A DNA stretch of 64,000 bases from Cercis canadensis (GCA_003255065.1 QAOA01007176.1:35571-99570); one strand, 5' to 3'. Shown: positions 24,655 to 37,087, numbered from the stretch's first letter. Notes: generated by a model from the letters alone, not told the origin. Numbers and translations: made by a program.

Positions 24655-26852
24655 AATACCCCAAACTTGAGATTTGCTTGTCCTCGAGCAAAAACTAAGG
24701 AGAAAACAAAATCAAAACGACAAACCTAACAAATGAATAACCATTTAACTTTACTACTCTAATAGGCTTCAAAGATAACATAATATCATAATTTAAGGAA
24801 AATTTATCATATCAAGCAGTGTACACTTAATTTCAATGCAATTTCTTCCTTACTAGTAAACTCCTTGAATGTGTGTGTGTATCCCCTGCACAATGACCTT
24901 TTGCAATATGAATCAATTTATATATGTTCACTTATGCAATTGGACCTTTCAATAAAGCACATAAAGGACTTCATAGGCTAATTTTTCATGCCACTCTCCA
25001 CTAATGTAGGCTAGTTGCAACATCAAAGATCAAATGGTCTTTTCAAGATTATAATGAATAGCTAAGGTTAGGGAGTGGTAAAAGATCATTAATGAAGTTT
25101 ACTCACCCATGACACATCACCAATCTAGACTTTTAGAGCACTTTCACACTAGTTTTCACCTGGTTTTTTCATCAATTTTCATTCCTTTTTTTGTTATCAA
25201 CCTTGATTCTTTTCTCTTTTCTCTTTTACACTTGATTGTGCTTCTCTTCACTCTTTCTTTTTCTTTCGATGGTTAGTTTCACCCCCATACTTATTTTCTT
25301 TTAATGATCAAGGGGGTGTATCAACCTTATCTTTGTTTTTTAATATATATAGATTCATTGAGTCAAGAAGCAACAATCCTATTTTTATTTTCAAGGCTCA
25401 ACACTCCTTCCATCCACCCTTATTTCTCCATATGCTCTTAATATTTCTCCTAGAATGAGAATGTGTCATGAATGCAAGGTTAGAAAAAACATTTAATGGC
25501 TAGGTTAATGTATGGGCGACAAAGAAAATGTTACTAATAGGCTCAAATGGGTGACTAGAGAAAGTAATAATGCAAAGGTCGGCTTGAAAGGCTCAAACTA
25601 TCCAAACAATGCCTAAATCATCTCCCTAAAGTTGCATAGCCTAGGATTTCGCTTCATGCGGCATTCAAACTAGTTCTAAAGTCCTATGAGGTCATGAGAG
25701 TGCTAACAAGCATAAATCTTTTTCAAAATAAGCAAATAAGTGCAAATGTGCATAATCATGTGTTCAATTGTGTCACGGAGATCTAAGTTCAGTAAGAAAT
25801 AAAAAAAGAGTCAAACATACACCATCAAAATATGCATAATTTTCCAGAAATTCTGAATAGCTACTCAAAGATTTTATCACTGACTCTAGAGTTTCAAGCT
25901 TCATTATTACTCAAAACAGTACACGCACAATTAAAAACTACTAAGTAAACAACCTAAAATAAACAAAAATAAGGGAAAAATATGGCAAAATAGAGAAATT
26001 CAGTAATTTACACCCCCCAAACTTAAAACTAACATTGTCCTTAATGTTAAGCAATGCAAAGAGTAAAGGATAGAGGACTCCCCTGGATGGATAAATGTTC
26101 TGTTGGACTGGGAAATGATTTTGAAAATCAAGTCTTTTTTTGTATATAAACCTTTTTTTTTCTTTTTTCTTTTTTTTCAAAGAAAGCAGGGTGCTACGAC
26201 GTTGAGGGCTAGCATTGCGGCGCCTTGGACTCTATTTGGTTTCGCTTGAGGAGGTAGCAACTGGTGCTACGACGTCTGTATTAGGTGTTACGGCGCTGTA
26301 TTTGCTGTCCACTTCGTCAAAAACACTTTTCGTCCACTTTTAAACTCCTTGGAACCCCCAAACTTACTTCCACACCTGAAAATTAACAAAAACAAAGAAA
26401 AATTAGAGCTAATAACATAACTAAAGACTGAAGAAATTTAAGAATTTAAACAAAAACTAAAAGAAGAGTTTAGAAAATGGGTTGCCTCCCAAAAAACGCT
26501 TGGTTTATAGTCCTCAGCTTGACTATCTCTGGAATAAATTAACCAGGATAAAAAAAAATGGTAGTGGAGGTCTTTTGGAACTTCACTCCACTATCTCTGT
26601 GAGCTTGAGATTGTTGGCGATTCTCTTTTATACTCCATGCCTCATTTCCATATCCAAAGCAAGAAGACTTCCTAAGGTGTTCTAAAACTATCTTTTTGAA
26701 GGAGGGTTTTTTCTTCTTTCTTTTCTTATGAGGATTAACTCGAGGTAAGGAACCAGCCACTTGCTTTGTGCGGATTTTCTCATCTTGAAACTCTGAGTCA
26801 GGTGGCTTTTCTTTTTTAGATGTCCCCTTAATGCAAGCTTCAATTGGTTTCT

Positions 26853-27539
26853 TTAAGGTGTTTGTTGAGACATTTCTTTGGTACTTCCCTCTATTGTGTC
26901 AATTTTGAAGCACCTATTCTCATCATCTAGGTGTTTAGTTTCCTTGAACAATTTGAAGGAGACTTGATCACCTTGAACTCTTAAAGTGATTTGCCCTTTC
27001 TGAATATCAATGAGAGCTTTCCTAGTTACTAAAAATGGATGACCAAGAATGATGGAGATTTCTTGGTCCTCCTCCATATCTAGTACAATGAAGTCCACTG
27101 GGAAGATGAACTTGTTCACTTTCACCAATACATCCTCAAGGATTCTCCTTGGATATTTGATTGATCTATCTGTCAATGTCAAGGAGATGGATGTTGGTTT
27201 AACTTCTCCTATACCCAATTTCCTAAAAACAGAAAGAGGCATAAGGTTAATACTAGCACTAAAATCACAAAGTACCTTACCAAAATATAAGTTGTCAATA
27301 GTGCAAGAAATATTAAAACTCCCTAGATATGTTAATTTTGGTAGCAATTTCTTTTGTAAGATTAGACTGCACTCCTCAATAAGTGCCATATTCTCAAGAT
27401 CCTTTAGCTTTCTCTTGTTGGTGAGAATCTCTTTCATGAATTTGACATAGCTTGGCATCTGTGCCAAGGCCTCCTCAAAGGGAATGTTTATGTCGAGTTT
27501 CTTGAACACTTCAAGGAACTTAGAGAATTGTTGGTCCAA
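26853..27539 (-). mobile_element. Ty3 aspartic protease region, fossil
   Basis: Contains 'CDFSASINLMPLSVF', the usual place of the DxGA-like protease signature in Tat/Athila elements, and 'ISIILGHPFL' close to the flap and C-terminal motif. It belongs to the nested Ty3 element. Broken. Confidence 0.7.
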
Positions 27540-28058
27540 GTTTTTCTTCTAAGACATGTGAAGGAACAATACGTGGGGCTTGTATGGCGGAGGATTATTA
27601 GGAAAAAGTATGGATTTGGATTTAGTCACCTCCCATTTTTTAGCCTCTTCAATAGGTACAACAACTTCCTTGTTTGTTTTAGGTGCTTTTTCTACCACTA
27701 TAGTTTTCTTAGGCTTTTCCATAACTTTGTCATTCTAAAGAGTTTTGGCATTGACTTGCTCCCTAGGATTTGTTTCAGTATTGCTGGGTAATGTGCCTTG
27801 ATCTTTAAAAGAGAGAATATTAAAAATTTGCTCAACTTGTACCTCTAAGTTGCGGATGGAAGCAGCTTGGTTTTGCAAAGTAATATTTGTCCTTAATATG
27901 AATTGAGTATTGTTCACTATCAACTGAGCAAGGGCATCTTCTAATGAAACTTTGGGTGGTGATGATTGAGCTTGGAATCCGAATGGGTTAGAAACATTTT
28001 GAGAGTTCTTCTAAGAGAAATTTGGGTGGTTTTTCTATCCTGGATTATAAGTGTTGGA

Positions 28059-28835
28059 CTATGGTGCACCTTGTAAGTTAGAATTTCCCACAAATTGAGC
28101 TTCTTCAAGAGATAATCGGATATTTGTGTTCATCACTGGGTAATCGGCATTGGAATGATAGCCATGGCATACTTCACATTTGACTTGAGGAGTGTGAATA
28201 ACATTGTCTGTTAGAGTGCCCAATTGCTTTGTAAGTGAATTCATATTGGCATTGAGGGCCGTGAGGGGATTAATTGCATGCATTCCATAAAATTTCGTAG
28301 TTGGACCCCTTTCTGTAGGCTATTGGCAAGCATTTACCGCCATTTGATCAAGTAACTTGAACACCTCTTCATCAGCTTTCTCCATTAGTGACCCACTTGC
28401 GGTAGCATCAAGTAGAATTCTAGTGGACACATTCAAACCACTGTAAAAAGTTTAAATTTGGAGCTACTCCGATAAATCATGGTGTGTGCACTTCCTCAAT
28501 AAGCCCTTAAAGCGCTCCCAAGCTTCATGTAAGCCTTCCATATCCTGTTGCACAAAGATGTTAATTTCATTGCGCATCTTGGCTGTTTTTGTTGGTGGGA
28601 AAAACCTAGTAAAAAATTGTTTGGTCATTTCATCCCATGTACTGATAGATCCCGATGCAAGAGAGTATAGCCAATTTCTTGCCTCATCCTTCAATGAAAA
28701 TAGGAATAGGCGTAGTTGAATGGCATCTTCAGTGGTGCCATTATACTTGAAGGTGTCACAAATCTCAAGAAATCCGGCCAAGTGTACATTTGCATCTTCA
28801 ATTATGAACCCTCCAAATGGGTTGGCTTGCATCAT
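28059..28835 (-). mobile_element. Ty3 gag region, fossil
   Basis: 'CDTFKYNGTTEDAIQLRLF', 'ARNWLYSL' and 'FFTRFFPPTKTAKMRNEI' are hallmarks of the retrotransposon gag family in Tat/Athila elements. A Cys/His motif with 'CEVCHGYH' lies near 28160. Broken. Confidence 0.8.
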
Positions 28836-29639
28836 TTGTATTACACTAGCTTTGATCTCAAACTGTTGGTTCCCAAAGGGCTGCCGCCTCTAAATTAGAT
28901 GCTATGGCCTCCAAGGTTCTACCCAGAACATGAGTTTTGTTGAAGATGGGCGTTACGGCGCCCATTTTGGGGGCTAGGGCACCCAAGCTGCTGCCTGATC
29001 TTGACTTTTGCTGAATTATGGAGGCAGTGTCACCCAGACCGGGGGCTGCGGCACCCAAGTTGCTGCCTCCATCCAATTTTTACCAAAAATCTCCTTTTTT
29101 TTCACACAAAATTACACTTAAGTGACTTTCAAAGACTTCTAAATTAAAAACCTATAAAAGAAACATTAAAACATAAGAATCAAACTTAAAATACCCAAGA
29201 ACAAACAATAATCAAGCTAGATCAGTACAAGATAAATGGTATAAAATTTATTTATCAATATAGGTATACTAACAGGTGGAGTTCCTAGTTGAATATAATC
29301 AACATGTTGAACAAAGGTAAACACATTCTTTGTTTTAGGAAATTATTTCCTAGTAATAAGTCTCCATCAATTTGAGGAAATTGCCATAAGTTTTCTATCA
29401 CAAAAACTTGATTATTTAACAAGATAAGGACATTTTTTACCAGTTTGTTTAGTTTAATTTTCTCTCCATTGGTTGTTATTAAGTTTTGGTTTTACCTTTT
29501 GCCAATACTCTTTGGGGAGAGTGTTAGGATGTTCTAGTGTAAATGCAGCACTAGTATCAATGAAAGCATTAAGTGTATAAGAAGGATAACCATTTAAATC
29601 AAACTTCACACTAATATGGGGGTTGTTCTTTGATGTTTT

Positions 29640-30530
29640 ATATAGATTTTAAAGGCTCATATATTCTCATGGTATTAACTTCATCACATTCATATATAGA
29701 TATTACACTTGGACTTTCTTGTCTTAGCATGGCTAGATTTAATTTTTCTTTTATTGGTGGTCTTACTTCTTTATATCCAATTATTTGTGAACCTTCTTCC
29801 TTTTCAATTTCTTTCATTTTGGCTTTTGGGTTTATTACCATTATTTCTCCATCTCCCGAATAGGATATGTCTAAATCTTATCTTGGTCTGGAACTAGAAG
29901 GTTTATGTTCTATAAGCCATTTATTAGGAATTGTAGTTCTTTCCAAGGTAGGGTTCTTGGTATCAACCTTTTAGCATGTGGGGTTTTACTTTCCTAAATT
30001 ACTGCATCTTTGGGTTCCATTTTAAAGCTAGGAGGTATAGTGTTTACTAATCTATAGATTATTCTATATTGGACCGAAATGTTTTTGCTTCCTTTTAGCA
30101 TGTGCTGTCCTTGAGTTTGAATTTTTAACATAAGACCATTATTATATTTTTATCTCTTAGACTTATATGATACCCAGGATAAACATCAAATGCTATGGGT
30201 CCATTATGAAAATTAGAATAAACTCCTCCAATTAAGGCCTCTTTTAATTTTAGGTGCCTACAATAAAAAAGACATGCTAAAATTGGTGCATCTATTCCTT
30301 TTCGGAACAAAGGGCACATCCCGACTTGTACTAATCCTATATGCACATAATTATATTTTTCTCTATATTCTTTTATCTTTTTATGATAAAAACCTGGTAT
30401 CATAACATTTCCTTCTTTTGTTTGTTCTATAGCAATAACTCCTTCAAATGTTTCGATACTCAGTTTGCTAGTTAGATTCCATAATTTTGCTTTATAAACT
30501 TTTTTTCTCTTTTTGGTAGTTTCCATTTTA
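29640..30530 (-). mobile_element. caulimovirid movement protein region, fossil
   Basis: Peptides 'YVHIGLVQVGMCPLF', 'GIDAPILACLF' and 'VYSNFHNGPIAFDVYPGY' fit the 30K-superfamily movement protein of caulimovirids and parallel the fragment at 0.9-2.3 kb. Broken. Confidence 0.7.
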
Positions 30531-30699
30531 TTTTTCTTGACTCCTTTTCTTCTTCAGGTTCTATTTCCCAGCTTTCTTCAGATTGATACAATTTTTGTAA
30601 ACTAGTAGTTTCAAAGTTTTCTCTTTCTTCAACCATCATCCCTGCATATCCATATTCTTCTTCTTCTTTAGACTCATTATTTGAGTCTTTCCATTCATA

Positions 30700-32945
30700 A
30701 ATACTTTAAGTGTTTGAAATTTCAGAATCACTTATCATTTCATATTCAAAATCTAGTTCTTCATAGGCCTTTACTAGTTTTGCATTTTTCTTAGGATGTC
30801 TTTTAGGACATTCAGGGGCTATATGACCTTTTTTCTTTACAAATCTAGCAAGTACATTTAGATTTAGGTTTCCCTTGTGGACACTGAGGCTTAGTTTTAT
30901 CCGAAGGTCTATTTTGATAGCTTTTTCTTCTTCTAAAGTATTTTCCTCTCTTTGGTTTCTCTTTGTAGTTCTTAAACCTTTTGAAATCACTTATCATTTT
31001 TCTTCTTATAGATACTTCTTATATCTTTGGGCTATGAGTCGATTCCATGGTTGAGGCAATTTATCAAAAAATTGCTCAATCCAGAAATAAGTCTCAGAGT
31101 TGTTTAGTTCATAGTAGTACTTTTGAAACTCACATGTATATTCATCAAATCTACACATATCACATATTCTTAGCTTTGTTAGTTTTTCTCTAATGCTCTC
31201 TTCATAGAGCCCGTCATTATCTTACTCTCCACAAAACTCTCATTTTATTTCTCTAGCCATGAAAAAAATTATTTCATCTCTCATATTTATCTTATCTTTA
31301 AAGCAAAAGTTGGATGAGTCTTTGAACCTTTCCCATAAATTTTTTGCTATTCCTCTTAGAGTTCCTTCTAAGAAACTCTTTGTGAATTCAATACTCCAAC
31401 CATTTGCTTTTATTACAAGATCATTTGCTTGTGCCCAATCTTCAATTATTTTATTAGGATCTTTCATATAGTTTATATCTAGATAGGCTCTCGTTGTGGC
31501 TACTTCTTGAGGTTTTTTATCCGGACTAGGTATAAATTCGTATCTAACAAGTGTTTTATATCTACCAATTCTAGTTTCTCCTTCTAGTTTTCTTGGGACA
31601 GCTTTAGTAAAATAATGTTCCCGGACTAGGTATAAATTCGTATCTAACAAGTGTTTTATATCTACCAATTCTAGTTTCTCCTTCTAGTTTTCTTGGGACA
31701 GCTTTAGTAAAATAATGTTCCTGGCTTCTATCTAAGATTTCTTTTACAAAGCTTAGAGGTGGAGGTGGTTGTCTAAGTACTTCATTTTTTCCTTTGTTTG
31801 CCCTTTCTTCTATGCTTTCAGATATTTAGTGTACCTTTTAAAATATGTCTTTAATTCGGCTGAATTCCATCCAGAGAATTCATTCTTATTCTCAGATCCT
31901 TCTTCTCTATTTTCATCTTTTATAGTACATATTCTTCCTTCATCATTCTTAGGAAAATCCAGATTTTGTAATTTTTGTTCCCAATACATCATATCTTCTA
32001 CTATTTCAGCATTCTCCCAATTCTTTAATATATCTTCTTGTGATTTTTTTTCCTGTATCATTTTTACATGCTTTGGTGGTGTTATTTTAAACCTTTCCCA
32101 GTCACATATCCATAATTCTTGATTTCTTATTGGCAAGGTTTTAAATGTTTGTTCAACACTTTTTAACAATCATTTACTCTCATTTGTCAAGTCTAATTTT
32201 CCAATTTTGGATATTACATTTAACATCTTTTCTATTTTTTTTTTANTGGGACAGCTTTAGTAAAATAATGTTCCTGGCTTCTATCTAAGATTTCTTTTAC
32301 AAAGCTTAGAGGTGGAGGTGGTTGTCTAAGTACTTCATTTTTTCCTTTGTTTGCCCTTTCTTCTCTGCTTTCAGATATTTAGTGTACCTTTTAAAATATG
32401 TCTCTAATTCGGCTGAATTCCATCCAGAGAATTCATTCTTCTTCTCAGATCCTTCTTCTCTATTTTCATCTTTTATAGTACATATTCTTCCTTCATCATT
32501 CTTAGGAAAATCCAGATTTTGTAATTTTTGTTCCCAATACATCATATCTTCTACTATTTCAGCATTCTCCCAATTCTTTGATATATCTTCTTGTGATTTT
32601 TTTTCCTGTATCATTTTTACATGCTTTGGTGGTGTTATTTTAAACCTTTCCCAGTCACATATCCATAACTCTTGATTTCTTATTGGCAAGGTTTTAAATG
32701 TTTGTTCAACACTTTTTAACAATCATTTACTCTCATTTGTCAAGTCTAATTTTCCAATTTTGGATATTACATTTAACATCTTTTCTATTTTTTTTTTATT
32801 TTTTCAACTGAGTAATATGCCAAATCTACTATGAAATTTACTATTCTTTCTAGGTTATTATTTTTTTCATGACAATAATGCCTAAAATGGTTAGACTCGT
32901 GCTCTAAATTGCAACAAGGAATGTTGTTTTGCCATAGAGTCATGA
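30700..32945 (-). mobile_element. caulimovirid coat region, fossil, with assembly duplication
   Basis: Minus-strand frames include a Lys-rich segment with Cys/His spacing near 30.8 kb ('GHIAPECPKRH') typical of a coat-protein zinc knuckle. Upstream are acidic and Trp-rich segments. Copies at 31694-32245 and 32247-32798 flank the lone N at 32246. Broken. Confidence 0.6.
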
Positions 32946-33102
32946 TGATCTTAAAAGAATTTTACCCTTTTAAAAAACCTATTGAGTTTTTTAAGCCTTA
33001 ACCTTACTTGGTATTTACTCTTTTCTTTTTGAAAACTACACCAACTTTGTAAATAGCTGTGTACTAGTTAAGAAATTTGTTTTTAAAATAATATTATTGA
33101 GG

Positions 33103-33111
33103 TAAAGACTC
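33103..33111. repeat. left target-site duplication of MULE-1
   Basis: TAAAGACTC, paired with TAAAGATTC at 41814-41822. Nine bases is the Mutator length. Confidence 0.85.
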
Positions 33112-33365
33112 GACAATTTGACCAGCATAACACACTTACACTAACTAATTACATAAAATGGGTCTTTTTCAAAGTATTTACCAAGAAGGGGCCATTTTAC
33201 ATTTTTTAATATTTTTTCGACCAGTACAGAACACGCTTTACCTCTCCCTAAAGCGGGTTTAAAGGGAACACGCTTTACCATAATTTCCCCAAAAGCGTGT
33301 CTGCAAAAATGGCGTGGAAAAATTTCAATGGAACATGCTTTATATATAAAGCGTGTTCCACGTGT
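33112..33365 (+). repeat. MULE-1 left terminal inverted repeat with subterminal motif array
   Basis: The first 165-180 bp match the inverse of the right end. Further in, the 12-mer GAACACGCTTTA occurs in both orientations at 33229, 33249 (inverse, degenerate), 33266, 33291 (inverse), 33331 and 33347 (inverse). The last two flank TATATATA in a palindrome. Such arrays in DNA transposons commonly bind transposase or act as a promoter; that role is inferred here. Confidence 0.75.
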
Positions 33366-33715
33366 CCCAGAGCATTTTCTAACGATTAACGCTTTTGTAT
33401 GGTAAAATGTGAAGGAACGCTGGTAAAGCATGAACGACTCTATAAATAGCGACCTCTTGAAATTTCATATGCAAATTGTGAGTAAAGTTTCTAATTGTTG
33501 AGAGTTTGCTATGAAAATTAAAGGAGCTCTACAAATTTTTCCAAAGTCTTTAAGCTTATAAAGAGACGTTTATTTATAATCTTGTATTAGATTATGTATA
33601 GTATTAGTGTAATAGTAATGTTAGAGTATTATTATAAATGTGTTATTAATTTTTAGTTTGTGGTTGGAAGTGTTAATTTTATATGAGTATTGAAGAAAAA
33701 ATTAATTAATTTTTA

Positions 33716-34085
33716 GAGTAAAACCCCTTTTTAGTCCCTGAATTATTCAGTGATTGACAAGTTAGTCCTCCAAAAATGTTCGCTGACAATTTCGTCCTCG
33801 AATTATGGTTCCGTACGACAAATTAGTCCTCGAATTATATTCGCTGACAATTTAGTCCTCAAATTATGGTTTCATACGACAAATTAGTCCTCGAATTAAT
33901 CCTCAACTGAGGACTAATTTGTCGTACGGAACCATAATTCGAGGACTAAATTGTCAGCGAAAATTTTTCGAGGACTAATTTGTCGTACGGAACCATAATT
34001 TGAGGACGAAATTGTCAGCGAACATTTTTGGGGGACTAACTTGTCCATCGTTGAATTTTTCAGGGACCTAAAAGGAGTTTTACTC
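33716..34085. mobile_element. 370-bp foldback MITE inside MULE-1
   Basis: Nearly the whole length folds into a hairpin: it begins GAGTAAAACC and ends GTTTTACTC, with internal repeats of 'gacaaattagtcctc' and the inverse. It is bordered by perfect 9-bp copies of TAATTTTTA (33707-33715 and 34086-34094), pointing to Mutator-type integration. It sits 50 bp upstream of the transposase start region. Confidence 0.88.
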
Positions 34086-34135
34086 TAATTTTTATATATA
34101 CTAATTGTGGTTGAAAAAAATTTGTTAGGAAGAAT

Positions 34136-36678
34136 ATGCATATATTGATACATCATAATGGTCGGATATATAATGGTTCCCTAGGTGTAATGTGTGAGGG
34201 AGCTTCAATCCATGGGTTAAATTTGAAGAACACTTGTGGATTGGATAGATTAAAGTTTCATATCCACAGTAAGATGAGACTTGAAGCAAATCAAATAGTT
34301 GAGAAAATAACTTATAGATTCCCAGTTTCAGTTAATCCATTGTTTTATCTTGCATTTGAATTGGGATCTGATGGAAATGTTGAAATGATGTATGAGAGTA
34401 ATGTTAAACATCATAGTTTGGGTCCAATTGAGATATATGTGGACATCACGACTATGAATGTTGTCGGAGATAGAGGTCAAGCTGAAGCTGTTAAAGTTGG
34501 CCTAAGTTCATATCCTTATTCTCATCCTCCACATAGTCAATTGGAGACAAGAACGGAGCCTTGTTATGAACCGGAGACTGGTTCACATGGATTTAAATAT
34601 GGTTTGGCTACTTCTAGTCAAACGCATATGCCAGAAGGAGTCCATGGATATGAAAATAGTGATCTGTGGCTAAGTTCAGATGTTCGTGGTAGCGGCATTA
34701 AAGTAAATGAAGCTGGATGTAGCCAGTGTGAAAATGAGTAGGAAAACAAATGTCGCAGCAATTCACCTAAGGATGAGCATGAAAATAAAGGTCACAGCAA
34801 TTCACCGGGGGATCCTCTAATTGACATAATTGACAATGAAGAACGTGATTTTAGGCCAGACACTACAGAATCAAGCGATGATGAGGAGGCAGAAGATTTG
34901 CCAGATTTTAATGTGGAACCGCTGAGACAGGAACCAATAGTTGTGAGGGCGCAACACGTTGCACCAATACAAGCAGTACTTCCACCGCATTATGGATACA
35001 TTCATTGGGAGGCGATGCAAATAGTTGACGATACTGAACAAGTAACAGAGTACAGCCAATGGCAGAAAGGAGAAGAGTTCCAAATTGGGTAGAAGTTTGA
35101 AAGCAAAAATGATCTTCAATTAGCTATAAAGCAATACTTACTTCATGTGCATCAACAATTTAATGTAAAGGAGTCTAAGCTTAACAAATTGAGTTTGATA
35201 TGTTCAAATAGTGTCGATGGATGCATGTGGCGACTTCGAGCATATGTACGAACCAAGAGTAAAATTTGAGAAATAGGAAAAATACAACGGGCCTCATACG
35301 TGCACAAATACAAAAATGACACAAGATCATAAGGAACTAGATGTTAAGGTGATTGCATGAACTATTGTTGGGCTGGTACAGGAGAATGCTGGTGTGCCAA
35401 TAAAATTGATACAAGAGCGCATCAAAAGCACATTCTCCTATTAAATTTCATATCGAAAAGCGTAGCTTGCGAGAGAGAAAATAATTGCACAAGTGTATGG
35501 TGATTGGAGTGAGAGTTATAATTTGTTGCCTAGATAGATGACTGCACTTGAGAAACGTGCTCCTGGAACTATCGTTCAATGGTGCTTGGATGATGATGGA
35601 TTGGGAGGCCACAATCTGACCATACCTTGAAGAGATTTCAATGTGTGTTCTGGGCATTCAAGTCATGCATTGATGCATTTAGGTTCTGCAAGCCAGTTGT
35701 GCAAATTGATGGCACTTTTTTGTACGAAAAGTATAGTGAGACTCTCCTCATCGCCACAACACATGATGGAAGTAGGTCACCATTACCTTTAGCTTAAGCC
35801 ATTGTGGAAGGTGAGACAAAAGACGCATGGTCATGGTTTTTAACGCGTGTTAGACGGCACGTCATTGGGAGCATTACAAATTTGGGCTTAATTTCAGACT
35901 GTCACGTTAGCATTATCGATGCCATTGAAGATGCAGGAGTTGGTTGGCGTCCATCATTGGCGCATCATTTTTTTTGTTTGCGGCACGTTGTTAACAATTG
36001 AAACAACGCATTCAAGAATGTTGATGTGAAACACCAAATCTACAGAGCTGGTAAGAAAATTAGTTTTTATAAACAACTACATATTTTCCTTAGATTGTAA
36101 ACAGAATTCATATATATTAAATGTTTTATACAGATGTCCAATTTGAGTCTACCAAATTTGAGGATATAATGTCACAGATACATAGCGAATGTCCTGATGA
36201 GCGTTCATAGAATTATATAAGAGATATTGAGCCGATAAAATGGATGCAACAAGGGGACACTCATGGCAGATGTTATGGCTTAATGACGACCAACCTTGCT
36301 GAAAATGTGAACGGCACGTTGAAAGGGGTCCGCAACATGCCTATTACTGCCTTTGTCAGAGCCACATATCATAAAATGAATCGCATTTATAATGACGAGC
36401 AATAAATGGCTCGAGCGAAGTTAACGAGTGGACAGAAGATGCAGAAAAGAAGATACAAAAATACTCGTTATTCATCTTCACACTGGCCAATATTATTTGA
36501 TAGAGATACTAGATCATTTGAAGTAGATGAGACATTCGACTTGAGTGGAAGGGCGAGTGGGCAAATTTTTCGTCTAAACTTAAATGACAGAACGTGCGGA
36601 TGTGGTAGGTTTCAGACACTTCATATTCCTTGCTCTCATGCAACTACTGCTTGTGCCTCTATTAGTGTGGATGCATGA
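34136..36678 (+). pseudogene. decayed MuDR-type (MULE) transposase gene
   Basis: MULE transposases cut and join the element ends. Two exons, 34136-36050 and 36134-36678, joined by a GT-AG intron. The N-terminal MuDR region is present ('WEAMQIVDDTEQV', 'WQKGEEFQIG'). The catalytic core keeps all three acidic residues: D at 35708 (VVQIDGTFL), D at 35897 (LISDCHVSI) and E at 36301 (NLAENVNGTLK). A SWIM zinc finger, CxCx8-12CxH, spans 36595-36639 (CGCGRF then IPCSH). About ten in-frame stops (for example 34739, 35090, 35267, 35358, 35463, 35535, 35999, 36208) and two mutually compensating one-base shifts (near 35280 and 35625) break it. Several stops replace tryptophan codons. The second MULE at 42.35 kb carries a related protein. 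Confidence 0.85.
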
Positions 36679-37087
36679 AGTTATGTGGATCCAGTATATT
36701 CTACATGGTACTTAATTCAGGAGTTATGTGGATCCAATATATTAGTGTGGATACATTATTTTTTATGATAGTTAAACTGTTCATTTCTGTTATATATGTT
36801 ATTGTTAATAATATTTTTAACTGAACAGTGTGACATAAATGCCAATAAGACGTCGGACATCTGATATTTGGTTGTTACCAAAGTTTAATGATGATTACAA
36901 TTCCGTGTGAGCTCCTCCCGTCTACAAATGGTCCTTGAGAATGACTCGAAGAAATCGACTTGACTATGAGACTGCTATTTTAGAGAGACATTAATTGCAC
37001 ATATGATATAATGGAAAATTTATTGAAGTGTAGTAATATATAGTCATAAATAGTACAATGTACAACAAATAAAATAACAATAACATG
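36679..37087. other. MULE-1 middle, between convergent genes
   Basis: Contains the transposase 3' end and a possible short extra exon near 36838-36990 (frame beginning MPIRRRTSDIW) with no recognised domain. The 3' end of the PMD gene follows. Confidence 0.4.

Larger units (their letters stand above)
23366..29257 (-). mobile_element. Ty3 (Tat/Athila-like) retroelement without recognisable pol, nested in the caulimovirid, fossil
   Basis: Minus-strand element whose two ends share a direct repeat: the left LTR spans about 23366-24654, and a matching portion of about 400 bp lies at 28868-29257. Both begin (minus strand) with TGATAA. A purine-rich tract, AGTTTGGGG (minus strand), borders the left LTR near 24660, as expected for a polypurine tract. 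Gag and aspartic protease regions are visible. No reverse transcriptase, RNase H or integrase was recognised between 24.66 and 26.85 kb, so it resembles non-autonomous gag-only derivatives. Five-base flanks (ataga, atata) are near-identical. Broken. Confidence 0.75.
19640..33102 (-). mobile_element. endogenous caulimovirid, near genome length, fossil, interrupted by a Ty3 element
   Basis: Family Caulimoviridae, minus strand. Parts read from right to left: an N-terminal region from about 32.95 kb, coat-protein-like region (31.2-32.7 kb), a region with zinc-knuckle-like Cys/His spacing (30.7-31.0 kb), movement protein (30.1-30.5 kb), protease region (29.3-29.8 kb), reverse transcriptase and RNase H (21.8-23.35 kb), and a further frame region (20.7-21.6 kb). 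A sequence complementary to initiator Met tRNA (ggctctaatacca, 19646-19658) marks a primer-binding site at the far left. Leaving out the 5.9-kb retroelement inside it, about 7.6 kb remains, which is a normal genome size for the family. It is broken in many places and looks old. A block of about 550 bp is present twice around a lone N at 32246, probably an assembly artefact. Confidence 0.8.
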
